This document shows, in pieces, positions 32,815-41,001 of a stretch of 64,000 bases of DNA. Positions within the stretch are counted from its first letter, which is position 1. Each line of letters begins with the position of its first letter. Below the pieces are notes generated by a model. It saw nothing but the letters and a program-made list of their open reading frames with translations. It was not told the origin of the DNA and did no database searches. The DNA is from Aureispira sp. CCB-QB1 (GTDB lineage Bacteria > Bacteroidota > Bacteroidia > Chitinophagales > Saprospiraceae): NCBI RefSeq assembly GCF_000724545.1, contig NZ_JHBV01000039.1, positions 186,001 through 250,000 of the forward strand, given 5' to 3'. The translations under genes were made by a program, and so were the position numbers.

Positions 32815-33392
32815 TTGCTAAGGACAAGATAACGACTGTAATTTTAGCAGGAGGAAAGAGTCGAAGGATGGGAGAGGACAAAGCTTTTTTGGACTTTAAT
32901 GGTCAGACATTCTTAGAGCATATTTTAGAAAATGCAAAAGGATTGACAGCTGAGACTATGATTATAGGTGATCCCCAAAAATACAGCACTTTTGGAGTCG
33001 AAGTATATTCTGATGTTGTAATGGATAAGGGACCTGTTGGTGGAATATATACTGCTATGACGATTGTACCAACACCGTATTTGCTGGTGTTAAGCTGTGA
33101 TGTTCCCTTGCTTAGAAGGGAGTTGTTGGCGTATTTAATCCAAAATAGTATGGTTAATAAGATGAATTTATTGATGCTAGAAGATGTTTGGCAGCCTTTG
33201 ACAGCAATCTATTGTAAAGAACAATTACCTATTTTTGAAAATGCATTAAACGCTAATCAACTTCGATTGCGTACCGTACTAAGTTCACTGCAATTAAATA
33301 AAATACAATGTCCCCAAAATTGGGAGTTTTGTTTGAGTAATATTAATACACCTATCGATTTAAAAAAAATTAGAAATGGATATCGCAATTAA
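32811..33392 (+). CDS. mobA: Molybdenum cofactor guanylyltransferase MobA
   Basis: 193 residues. The nucleotide-binding signature VILAGGKSRRMGEDKAFLDF lies at residues 10-30, followed by DKGPVGGIYTAM and LVLSCDVPLLRRELLAYL, all typical of MobA. It converts Mo-molybdopterin to the guanine dinucleotide form used by DMSO-reductase-family enzymes, which implies such an enzyme elsewhere in the genome. Its start overlaps modC by four bases and its end overlaps moaD by 17, so it is in the middle of one transcript. Confidence 0.92.
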   Translation: MIAKDKITTVILAGGKSRRMGEDKAFLDFNGQTFLEHILENAKGLTAETMIIGDPQKYSTFGVEVYSDVVMDKGPVGGIYTAMTIVPTPYLLVLSCDVPLLRRELLAYLIQNSMVNKMNLLMLEDVWQPLTAIYCKEQLPIFENALNANQLRLRTVLSSLQLNKIQCPQNWEFCLSNINTPIDLKKIRNGYRN

Positions 33393-33615
33393 ATATTTTG
33401 GTCAACTGGCTGAGGCAATGGGAAAAGAGGTGTCTACTGTAACTGTAGTCGACCATTGTTCGGTTCAAGAATTAAAAAGTACTTTGTTGAGTATTTATCC
33501 TGCTTTGGAAGGAAAGGAATTCAAGGTTGCTGTTAATAAAGCTATCGTCACTGATAAAGCAATTTTGCTGCCTACAGATGAGGTTGCTCTATTGCCTCCT
33601 TTTGCTGGTGGGTAA
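33376..33615 (+). CDS. moaD: Molybdopterin synthase small subunit MoaD
   Basis: 79 residues, a ubiquitin-like beta-grasp protein (IAIKYFGQLAEAMGKE, AVNKAIVTDKAIL, DEVALLPPFAGG). The C-terminal Gly-Gly is present; it is thiocarboxylated and supplies sulfur to precursor Z in molybdopterin synthase. Its start lies inside the end of mobA. The partner MoaE, and moaA and moaC, are not in this window. Confidence 0.93.
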   Translation: MDIAIKYFGQLAEAMGKEVSTVTVVDHCSVQELKSTLLSIYPALEGKEFKVAVNKAIVTDKAILLPTDEVALLPPFAGG

Positions 33616-33820
33616 GAAGGCATTTTTCTAGGGAAAAATCAACAATTATAGATCAGCAAAATGGCTCATTTATATGACAAGAATTAAAATTATAGAGTTA
33701 AAAAAGTATGGTTTTTTGCTTGATAAAATAAGCCAAAACTAACCAAGATAGGCATTAAAAATTGCTTATCAAAATGATTTTAAGAAAAACCTTTCTTGAC
33801 GAGTTTTTTGTAAAAAGGAC

Positions 33821-33891
33821 TTGTTTTTTTACTTTTTTTGTTGTACATTGTCTCGTCTAGTAAAATCAACCTGAACCGCCTGTTTAGGTTG
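33821..33891 (+). promoter_or_regulatory. Promoter and leader hairpin of the 843-residue protein gene
   Basis: TTG at 33821-33823 and TACATTG at 33844-33850 are separated by 20 bases, close to the TTTG-N19/21-TAnnTTTG arrangement. Downstream, a 10-bp stem (33867-33876 with 33882-33891, one wobble) around a 5-base loop lies within the predicted leader, about 80 bases before the start codon. The rest of the 356-base gap (33616-33971) shows nothing else. Confidence 0.45.
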
Positions 33892-33971
33892 GTTAAAGAC
33901 ATACTATTACTATATAACACATACACATTCTATGTTGCGTACAAACGGAACAAATCTTAAAAATACAAACT

Positions 33972-36503
33972 ATGCCAACTAGTAATTTGTCATCAGAAGC
34001 TGCAAAGGAACTCTTGGATTTCCAAAAGGAATTGCGCCGATTTTTGAAACAATTTGAAAAACTTGAAAAGGGGGGGGCAGAACGCAGTCAATATTTATCA
34101 AATGCTAGAAATGCAAAGGATTTGTACTTAGCACTTGATTTTCTAGACCTTAAGGATATTGTTAAGTCAGCTAAAAAGAAAGTTGTTGACGAGGTAGAAG
34201 AAAATGGAGACGAAGCACCCAAAACAAAAAAAGAAGAACGAAAAGCTCGTCGTGAAGCACGTAAAAAAGCACGCAAAGATAATCGAGAGAAACGTAGAGC
34301 AGAACGAAGAGTGAAATCTGTAGAACGAAAAAAACAGAGCAAAGATAAGTCTGGTGCTAAAGAAGAAAGTCAGTTCCGTTATGATAGCCTGAAAGCTTTG
34401 TGGGATGCGTATAAATTTGATGAAATTACATCAGATTTTAGAGACTACTTAGATAAGGGAGAGCAGTTTTTGACAGATGCGCAGAATTTTATCGATTTTG
34501 CACAAACTTTTGCTCCTGGTATTTATATCAAAGAAATTGAAGAGATTGAAGAGCTTATTGAAAAAGCACAAAGCTTCTTGGCAGTTGCTCGCAATGTAAG
34601 CAAACAAGTTGATCGTTATGCAAAATTGGCGCAAGATGTAGTTAATATTACGTTGAGTTTGCCGTCAAAAGCAGAGGACTTGAAAGATGGAATTGTAGAG
34701 GAGGCAACCAAAATATTTGCAGCAGCTAAGAGCTTCATTGCTACAGCAGACGTGACCGATGATGAGATTGAGTTGAATGTTGAAACATTGCAAAAGTATT
34801 TGGCACGAGGAGAGGAAAAACTAGGAAAGCTAGAAGTTTTGTTGGGAGCTGTAATAGGAGACGAAGATGGCGACAATCTTCCTGATTGGTACAATAGACT
34901 AGAGGCTAAATTTAATGAGTTATTAGGTGATTCAACTGATTTGATTCCTGGAACTAAGATTGATGATAAGCTTTTGATTCAAATAACGGGACTCAAAAGA
35001 TCAGTAGATCAATTTATAGCTGCGGCTTCAGATAAAGTAGAAGAATTAGGATTAAAAGAAAAAATACAAAATGCACAACAATGGTTGGGCAAATTGAGTG
35101 AATTTACGCAAGCAATTACAGGGTTTGTTGAAAATGTAAAAGAAGGAGACTTAGCGAATATTTACGAAGATTTGAAGGACTTCAAAAACTTTATTGATTC
35201 AGATGAAGATATTTTGAAGGGAACAGATATAGATGATAAAATCAAGAAAAAGCTTCAAGAGCATAGCGAAAAAGCAAGAACTTGGTTAATGAATAAGTTA
35301 ACAGGAGGGGATGCGAGCAAAGAAGGAGAAGTGCGTGAGATTTTGGGAGCTATTGATAAGATTATCTTGAGTACAGGTGGAGTAGTAGATCATTCGTCTA
35401 AGTATGAGAAAGATAAAAATAGAATTACGATTCCTAATATTACAGATGTTGCTACCAATGTAATGCGTAATGTATTGGCTCAATATGGGATTCGAAAAAA
35501 AGATGCCTCTTTTGAAGGTATTCTTTCTGATATGAAAGATCAAGCAGACGATGTAAAAGCTGCTGTTGGTCATAAGTTCAAGGATGCTGTAACACGTGGA
35601 GCGCAAGCTTCAGATGCTTTTAGAGATGCCAAAGATGAATATGACCAAGCCGTTAAAAAACACAACGATTACTTTAAAGCAACCAATACATTAGCTAAGA
35701 AAATTATTAATGGGTTGTTGTCTGTAGCTGGTGTTGCAGCTAACTCATTTGCTCCAGGTTCTGGATCTATTATTAATGCTGTAGGTGCTGCTTTATTGGG
35801 CGAGTTTGATGCTGTTAATGATCAAATTGATGATTTAATGCCTGATGGTTTAGAATTTATTGGCGATTTAGCAAAAGATGTGCTTCCTGGCGTATTGCCT
35901 CAGTGGGGAAGTGAGCGAGGTATTATTCAAATAGAAGGAAAAGAGTTGTTGGAAGGATTAAATGAGTTGTATATAAATGGAGTTTCTTCTAGGTATCAAG
36001 AGGTCATAAGCATATTAAATTTAATGAAAGCAAAGTCTAGAAATCTAGGGAAAAATTTGCGTTCGTTGGAACAAGCAGAGACTGTTGATCAAGAGGCTTT
36101 AGAAGCTATCAAGAAAAAGGTAATTATCTTAGAACTGAAATGGTCGGGACTAAAGAAAGATGTTAAGAAGAAATACATTGACTTGCCGTTTCCTCCCATC
36201 AATCAGCAAAAAGCTTACCATAATGCAAGCCGTTACTTGTATTCTGTATGGTTGATTCGATTCCCTAAAAAAGAGATTCGTATTGCCAATGCCATGATTG
36301 ACCAGTTAGAAAAATTTGGAATTATGTCTGAAGCCAAAGCAGAATGGGATACTGGTTTCTGGGCTGGAGTGGGACGAGGCTTCTTCGGATTCTTTGGTGG
36401 CGATCCTTTTGATTACAGAGGAGAATTGAAGAAAATGAAAAGATGGGCTGCAAAAGAAAGTGATGCTCTTAAATCAACAAAAGCTTGGGCAGAAGTATTC
36501 TAA
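33972..36503 (+). CDS. Large helical protein of unknown function with Gly/Ala hydrophobic hairpin
   Basis: 843 residues; family not recognised. No signal peptide and no T9SS sorting domain. The N-terminal 70 residues are helical; residues 84-130 are extremely basic (many KAR/KKARK repeats). The bulk is predicted helix or coiled coil, with two related segments 89 residues apart (DLIPGTKIDDKLLIQI and DILKGTDIDDKIKKKL). A DEDGDNLPDWY calcium-loop-like motif lies at about residue 297. Residues 573-613 form the only hydrophobic region (IINGLLSVAGVAANSFAPGS then IINAVGAALLGEF), shaped like a membrane-inserting hairpin. The C terminus is aromatic and Gly-rich (FWAGVGRGFFGFFGGDPFD). It is a single-gene unit with its own promoter, leader hairpin and terminator. 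A contact-delivered effector, pore-former or structural protein are all possible; none is shown. Confidence 0.7.
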   Translation: MPTSNLSSEAAKELLDFQKELRRFLKQFEKLEKGGAERSQYLSNARNAKDLYLALDFLDLKDIVKSAKKKVVDEVEENGDEAPKTKKEERKARREARKKARKDNREKRRAERRVKSVERKKQSKDKSGAKEESQFRYDSLKALWDAYKFDEITSDFRDYLDKGEQFLTDAQNFIDFAQTFAPGIYIKEIEEIEELIEKAQSFLAVARNVSKQVDRYAKLAQDVVNITLSLPSKAEDLKDGIVEEATKIFAAAKSFIATADVTDDEIELNVETLQKYLARGEEKLGKLEVLLGAVIGDEDGDNLPDWYNRLEAKFNELLGDSTDLIPGTKIDDKLLIQITGLKRSVDQFIAAASDKVEELGLKEKIQNAQQWLGKLSEFTQAITGFVENVKEGDLANIYEDLKDFKNFIDSDEDILKGTDIDDKIKKKLQEHSEKARTWLMNKLTGGDASKEGEVREILGAIDKIILSTGGVVDHSSKYEKDKNRITIPNITDVATNVMRNVLAQYGIRKKDASFEGILSDMKDQADDVKAAVGHKFKDAVTRGAQASDAFRDAKDEYDQAVKKHNDYFKATNTLAKKIINGLLSVAGVAANSFAPGSGSIINAVGAALLGEFDAVNDQIDDLMPDGLEFIGDLAKDVLPGVLPQWGSERGIIQIEGKELLEGLNELYINGVSSRYQEVISILNLMKAKSRNLGKNLRSLEQAETVDQEALEAIKKKVIILELKWSGLKKDVKKKYIDLPFPPINQQKAYHNASRYLYSVWLIRFPKKEIRIANAMIDQLEKFGIMSEAKAEWDTGFWAGVGRGFFGFFGGDPFDYRGELKKMKRWAAKESDALKSTKAWAEVF

Positions 36504-36528
36504 AAACAATATACTATATTATTATACT

Positions 36529-36560
36529 AAGAGCTCCAACTCAACTGAGTTGGAGCTCTT
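36529..36560 (+). terminator. Bidirectional terminator
   Basis: A 15-bp perfect inverted repeat (36529-36543 with 36546-36560) with almost no loop lies 25 bases after the large helical gene and 18 bases beyond the end of convergent dapB. Base composition after it is AT-rich on both sides. Confidence 0.85.
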
Positions 36561-36578
36561 AATATTTAAAAACAAACC

Positions 36579-37307
36579 TTAACTTAGTTGCAGTAAATCA
36601 CTCATACCAAAAACACCTTGTTTTCCTATTAACCAATGAGCCGCCATAATAGCTCCAGAAGCAAAACCTTCTCTACCTTTGGCAGTGTGTTTAATTTCTA
36701 GTTCATCAATAGATGAATGATATTGAATAACATGTGTTCCTGGAGTATCTCCAATACGTTTGGAGGCAATGGGAATGCAATTGTCTGGAGTGTTTAGATT
36801 ATCTTCTTGCAATTGATATTCTTGTAAAGTATCTATTTTTTCTAAAATTCCCTCTGCTAAAGTAACTGCTGTTCCACTAGGTGCATCTAACTTTTGAGTG
36901 TGATGAATTTCTTCCATCCTTACTTGGTAAGCGGGGTGTTTGCTCATGATAGCAGCTAAGTGCTTGTTGAGCTCAAAGAAAATATTAACTCCTACACTAA
37001 AATTAGAAGCATAGAAAAAGGCACCATTGTTATTTGAGCACCAGTCTTTGACCATTTCAAATTTGTCTAACCATGCGGTAGTACCTGATACAACGGGCAA
37101 ACCTGCTTTAAGACAAGTCATGATATTTTTGTAGGCAACATCTGGTTGTGAGAATTCAATGGCAACATCTGCTTGCTGTAAGTTTTCAGTTGTAAATGCA
37201 TCTAAATTGTCGGCATTAATTTTTAGGACAACCTCGTGTCCTTGCTTGGTTGCTAAATGCTCAATGGTACGCCCCATTTTGCCATAGCCAATCATTGCTA
37301 TTTTCAT
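36579..37307 (-). CDS. dapB: 4-hydroxy-tetrahydrodipicolinate reductase DapB
   Basis: 242 residues. The Rossmann start KIAMIGYGKMGRTIE, the VVSGTTAW segment and the catalytic signature EIHHTQKLDAPSGTAVTLAE (His pair and Lys) identify DapB. It makes tetrahydrodipicolinate from hydroxy-THDP with NAD(P)H in lysine and meso-diaminopimelate synthesis in the cytoplasm. The closing GAIMAAHWLIGKQGVFGMSD is typical. Other dap genes are not adjacent. Confidence 0.95.
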   Translation of the reverse strand: MKIAMIGYGKMGRTIEHLATKQGHEVVLKINADNLDAFTTENLQQADVAIEFSQPDVAYKNIMTCLKAGLPVVSGTTAWLDKFEMVKDWCSNNNGAFFYASNFSVGVNIFFELNKHLAAIMSKHPAYQVRMEEIHHTQKLDAPSGTAVTLAEGILEKIDTLQEYQLQEDNLNTPDNCIPIASKRIGDTPGTHVIQYHSSIDELEIKHTAKGREGFASGAIMAAHWLIGKQGVFGMSDLLQLS

Positions 37308-37344
37308 ACTTTTTATAAAAAGTTTTGTGGCACAAATATTAAAT

Positions 37345-37384
37345 TAAGAATAGTGTACCCAATCTATTAGGTACACTATTCTTA
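37345..37384 (-). terminator. Hairpin between pruA-like gene and dapB
   Basis: A perfect 15-bp stem (37345-37359 with 37370-37384) with a 10-base loop lies 60 bases beyond the dehydrogenase stop on the minus strand and 38 bases before dapB. The T-run on the minus side is weak, so read-through is possible. Confidence 0.65.
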
Positions 37385-37443
37385 TTGAAAAAAACTTTAA
37401 ATTTTGTTGAGAAACTTCTGTCTCTTGGCTAAAAGTTTTTTAT

Positions 37444-39075
37444 TTAAGCCTCGTCTAAAAAAGGGTAGCGGTAATCTGTTGGTGGTACAAAGGTTTCTTT
37501 GATCGTACGAGGAGAAACCCAACGCAACAGATTTAAAACAGAACCTGCTTTATCATTGGTACCAGATGCACGACCACCACCAAATGGTTGTTGACCAACA
37601 ACCGCACCTGTTGGCTTGTCGTTGATGTAGAAATTACCAGCTGTATGACGCAAGCGATGAGCTGCTTTTTCAATAACTTGGCGATCTACGGCAAATAACG
37701 CTCCTGTCAAGGCATAAGGAGAAGAAGCGTCTAAAATATCCATTGTTTCTTCAAATTTATCATCTTCGTAGACATAAATTGTCAAAACAGGTCCAAATAA
37801 CTCTTCACACATAGTTGTGTACTTAGGATCTTCTACTTTTAAAACCGTTGGATCAATGAAGTAACCTTCAGATTTGTCATAAGTACCACCAGCAACTACT
37901 TCTACATTATCATCTTCGTTTGCACGATCAATATAGGCTGCTAATTTATCAAATGAGGTTTCGCTGATAACAGCATTTACAAAGTTAGAAAAGTCTTCTA
38001 CTGTTCCTACCTTCATGGAAGCCAAATCTTTTACCAAACTCTCTTTGATACTTGGCCACAAGCTTTGTGGAATATAAGCACGAGATGCAGCTGAGCATTT
38101 TTGCCCTTGGTACTCAAACGCCCCACGAGATAGTGCTGTTGCTACTTCGTTGGCATTTGCTGTTGGATGAGCAATGACATAATCCTTTCCACCTGTTTCT
38201 CCAACAATACGTGGATAAGACTTGTATTTAGAGATATTATTACCAATTGTTCTCCATAAATTTTGGAAAACACCTGTTGAACCTGTAAAATGAAGACCAG
38301 CAAATTCTCTATGATTGAAAATAACGTCTCCTGTTGCAGGACCATCTGCCAAAACTAAGTTGATGACACCATCAGGAAGTCCCGCATCTTTGAACAAGTC
38401 CATAATAACTTTTGCTGAATAGATTTGAGTCTCAGCAGGTTTCCAAACGACAACATTTCCCATCATAGCAGGAGCTGCACATAAGTTAGCACAAATAGAA
38501 GTGAAGTTAAATGGAGTAATTGCAAAAACAAAACCTTCTAAAGGACGGTGTTCTAAGCGATTCCACATACCTGGGTTCGAATCTGGTTGTTCACTGTACA
38601 ACTCTGTCATGTATTGTACATTGTAACGGAAAAAGTCAATCAACTCACAGGCAGCATCAATTTCTGCTTGGAAAGCATTTTTAGATTGTGCTAGCATAGT
38701 AGCAGCATTTATCTTAGCACGGTATGGACCAGCTAATAATTCTGCAGCTTTTAAGAAAATAGCAGCACGATGCTCCCAAGAGGTATTTTCCCAAGCTTCT
38801 TTTGCTGCCAATGCAGCATCAATAGCGTCTTTTACATGAGAGGCGTTACCTTTGCTGTAATGTCCTAAAACATGTTTTCTTTCATGAGGAGGATGCATCG
38901 ATACTTTATTATCAGTATGCACTTCCTTTCCATTTATAATCATAGGCACATCAATTTGAGTTGCCTTATAGACAGCCAATTGTGCTTTTAATTCTGCTCT
39001 TTCTTTGCTACCAGGAGCATAGCTTTTTACGGGTTCGTTAATCGGTGTAGGCACCTTAAAGAATGCATTAGCCAT
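37444..39075 (-). CDS. pruA: L-glutamate gamma-semialdehyde (1-pyrroline-5-carboxylate) dehydrogenase
   Basis: 543 residues, the length of stand-alone P5C dehydrogenases of the ALDH4 group. Catalytic Glu293 (VGETGGKDYVI) and Cys327 (YQGQKCSAASRAYIP), the FAITPFNFTSICANL segment, NAD-binding HFTGSTGVF and the closing QQPFGGGRASGTNDKAGS are all in place. It oxidises glutamate semialdehyde from proline breakdown to glutamate with NAD. Proline dehydrogenase is not adjacent. A strong promoter lies just upstream. Confidence 0.95.
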   Translation of the reverse strand: MANAFFKVPTPINEPVKSYAPGSKERAELKAQLAVYKATQIDVPMIINGKEVHTDNKVSMHPPHERKHVLGHYSKGNASHVKDAIDAALAAKEAWENTSWEHRAAIFLKAAELLAGPYRAKINAATMLAQSKNAFQAEIDAACELIDFFRYNVQYMTELYSEQPDSNPGMWNRLEHRPLEGFVFAITPFNFTSICANLCAAPAMMGNVVVWKPAETQIYSAKVIMDLFKDAGLPDGVINLVLADGPATGDVIFNHREFAGLHFTGSTGVFQNLWRTIGNNISKYKSYPRIVGETGGKDYVIAHPTANANEVATALSRGAFEYQGQKCSAASRAYIPQSLWPSIKESLVKDLASMKVGTVEDFSNFVNAVISETSFDKLAAYIDRANEDDNVEVVAGGTYDKSEGYFIDPTVLKVEDPKYTTMCEELFGPVLTIYVYEDDKFEETMDILDASSPYALTGALFAVDRQVIEKAAHRLRHTAGNFYINDKPTGAVVGQQPFGGGRASGTNDKAGSVLNLLRWVSPRTIKETFVPPTDYRYPFLDEA

Positions 39076-39130
39076 AGTGTGTTATTGTTTTTTTTATTCT
39101 AAAATAATACATAACAAATTCTAAGAAGCT

Positions 39131-39160
39131 CAAAGGTAAGAAATGGAGTGCGAATTCAAA
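39131..39160 (-). promoter_or_regulatory. Promoter of the P5C dehydrogenase gene
   Basis: On the minus strand TTTG (39160-39157), an 18-base spacer and TACCTTTG (39138-39131) make the best match in the window to the Bacteroidota consensus. Start is expected near 39125, giving a leader of about 50 bases. Confidence 0.75.
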
Positions 39161-39379
39161 AATTATAACTTAGTTTGAATCTGTTGTAGTTTGTGAGGGG
39201 AGAAGATTTTGTCGTATGTTATAGACAAAAATATTTATATCGGTGGTTTGATTTTGTAGCAAACAGTATAAAAGTTTTGAGTATAGAATTGCCATATAAA
39301 TTTTGTATTATTGTAGTTGTATAAAACAATATTTCTAAAAAGGCTCTGTTTGGTTCTTTTTTGAGCAAATGATTACTAA

Positions 39380-39607
39380 CAATAGTTCGTTGAAACCACG
39401 CAGTAGCAGCGAAGCTAAACTTTATTAGTTTACTTCGTGAGTGCTGCGCAGTTGATAATCAATAGGTTGTAGATTTGTTGCGTTTTGTGTTAAGATTTTG
39501 ATTATCAAATTAATATAAATGTGCTTTTTTGTCTTTTTAGTAAAAAAGTAAAAAACTAAGCTTGCGCCCTCATGAGCGTAGCGAACTAATCAACGAACTA
39601 CTATACT
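39380..39607 (+). repeat. Long copy of a dispersed intergenic repeat
   Basis: The left end (CAATAGTTCGTTG) and right end (CAACGAACTACTAT) are near-inverted repeats. Interior blocks, including AAACTAAGCTTGCG and GTGCTTTTTTGTCTTTTTAG, recur in inverse orientation at 52777-52920, and the left block (GAAACCACGCAGTAGCAGCG) recurs at 58766 and, partly, at 50059. No open frame of note. It ends 24 bases before the insertion sequence. The remaining gap between pruA and here shows only the promoter. Confidence 0.7.
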
Positions 39608-39624
39608 AAATAAAACCATATATT

Positions 39625-39630
39625 TTATGC
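39625..39630 (+). repeat. Left target-site duplication
   Basis: TTATGC directly abuts the left end of the insertion sequence and is repeated at 40996-41001 directly after the right end. Confidence 0.88.
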
Positions 39631-40995
39631 CAATACTTCGTTGAAGTATTAAGCGGCAATTTTGCCTTTGTTATATAATTGAATAATACGAGGGTTATTT
39701 TTTATCACGTTAGGGGAAATCCCAGAAACCGAAATAAATAAATCAAAAGCCTCGTCTAGTAAAAGTTTATTGACATATTGGGTTTTAATATCTGCCATTG
39801 AAAAGGGTTTTACATCGGTTTCAAATGGAAGGTAGTGCATCGCTTTAGCAATATTTATGGTTGTCAAACTCATATTAATATGAAAATCAATTTTCTCTTC
39901 TTTCGTAGATTGGCAATGTTGCAAACCTACATGCTGTTTGGCATCTCTAAACAAAAATTCTTGTTGGAATCTCAGCCGATAGTAAAGTAATATATCTATT
40001 CCCATTCGATTGAGATTGGTAGAAAAGTAAACTTTTGCACTGCTGATACGACCATCTTCTTTTAATCTGTGAACTACCAAAACTCGAACTTTTCTTTTCA
40101 ATGCTTTGCTATACACAACAGCTTCATAGCCACGTTCATTTTCATCAGCATAGCATAGTTGAAAATATTGCTGAGATAAATTTTTAGTATTTACTCTTCC
40201 ATCAAATTTTTTAGGACATCCTCCACCAGAACCTTTGCCTTTACCTAAGTTTTTGCCCTTGCCTCCTCGTTGTGGTCCAGCGTACAAATAACATAAAGCT
40301 ACATCGCTTCGAAAACGACTGATAAATTCAAAATTTTGCGCTGTCACCGCTTGAACAAAGGGAGCTTTTGAGAAAAAGGCATCTGCTACAAGGATTGATG
40401 AAATAGAATGTAATTGCTGCTTCTCATCCAATATCAATTTGTAGTAAAATTCCAACATTTCTTCTTTTTTCAAACCATTTGGTGTTTGTTTTGCCAAATA
40501 ATGCATTGATGTTTGTTGTTTTATATCGACAGCTGCAAGACTGCTTATTTCCATACCCCATTTTCTAGATTTTGCACAACCAGACCAAAAATAACCAACA
40601 TGGGCTGTCTTTTTGCCGCTTTTGCTAATGAAACAAGGGTCAAATGCCCAGATTATCTCATCACTTAAATAGCTTTGAATAAGTTCGAAATTAAACTTTG
40701 CTAGTTCATGAGATTTTCCAGCATTTCTTCGATAAGTACTTTCTACATAACTTCCATAACGTCCCATGTTTAGATAGGTGTAACGAGATGGTAAACTTAG
40801 ATAAAGTACAAAAAGATGAACTAAAAAATCGTTATACCATTTTCCTTTTTCAGATATTTTACTCAATATTGCTCTTGTGAATGTTTCAGCATTCATAGGG
40901 TAAATGTTTTGGTTTGCTAATCGTAAGACAATTTTCAAACTTAAAAACTTTTACCCATTTTTATTTAAACCTATTAATACTTCAACGAAGTATTG
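39631..40995 (-). mobile_element. Intact 1,365-bp IS4-superfamily insertion sequence
   Basis: Bounded by 22-bp perfect terminal inverted repeats (39631-39652 and 40974-40995), each of which is itself almost palindromic (AATACTTC, 3 bases, GAAGTATT). A 6-bp direct repeat TTATGC flanks the element. It carries one transposase gene on the minus strand whose stop codon lies inside the left inverted repeat. All parts needed for mobility appear intact, so this is a fairly recent insertion. Confidence 0.93.
39649..40896 (-). CDS. IS4-superfamily DDE transposase
   Basis: 415 residues from ATG 40896; an upstream in-frame TTG at 40938 would add 14 residues. DDE acids are visible: Asp in WAFDPCFISKSGKKT, Asp in SSILVADAFFSKAPF and Glu in YYRLRFQQEFLFRDAKQH. 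The last has the exact IS4 signature Y-x2-R-x3-E-x6-K. A basic Gly/Lys-rich loop (RGGKGKNLGKGKGSGGG) lies before the third strand group. The enzyme cuts and joins the 22-bp ends of its own element. The frame is complete, with no frameshift or stop. Confidence 0.93.
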   Translation of the reverse strand: MNAETFTRAILSKISEKGKWYNDFLVHLFVLYLSLPSRYTYLNMGRYGSYVESTYRRNAGKSHELAKFNFELIQSYLSDEIIWAFDPCFISKSGKKTAHVGYFWSGCAKSRKWGMEISSLAAVDIKQQTSMHYLAKQTPNGLKKEEMLEFYYKLILDEKQQLHSISSILVADAFFSKAPFVQAVTAQNFEFISRFRSDVALCYLYAGPQRGGKGKNLGKGKGSGGGCPKKFDGRVNTKNLSQQYFQLCYADENERGYEAVVYSKALKRKVRVLVVHRLKEDGRISSAKVYFSTNLNRMGIDILLYYRLRFQQEFLFRDAKQHVGLQHCQSTKEEKIDFHINMSLTTINIAKAMHYLPFETDVKPFSMADIKTQYVNKLLLDEAFDLFISVSGISPNVIKNNPRIIQLYNKGKIAA

Positions 40996-41001
40996 TTATG
41001 C
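40996..41001 (+). repeat. Right target-site duplication, containing the next gene's ATG
   Basis: TTATGC, identical to 39625-39630. Bases 40998-41000 are the ATG of the downstream secreted protein. Confidence 0.88.
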
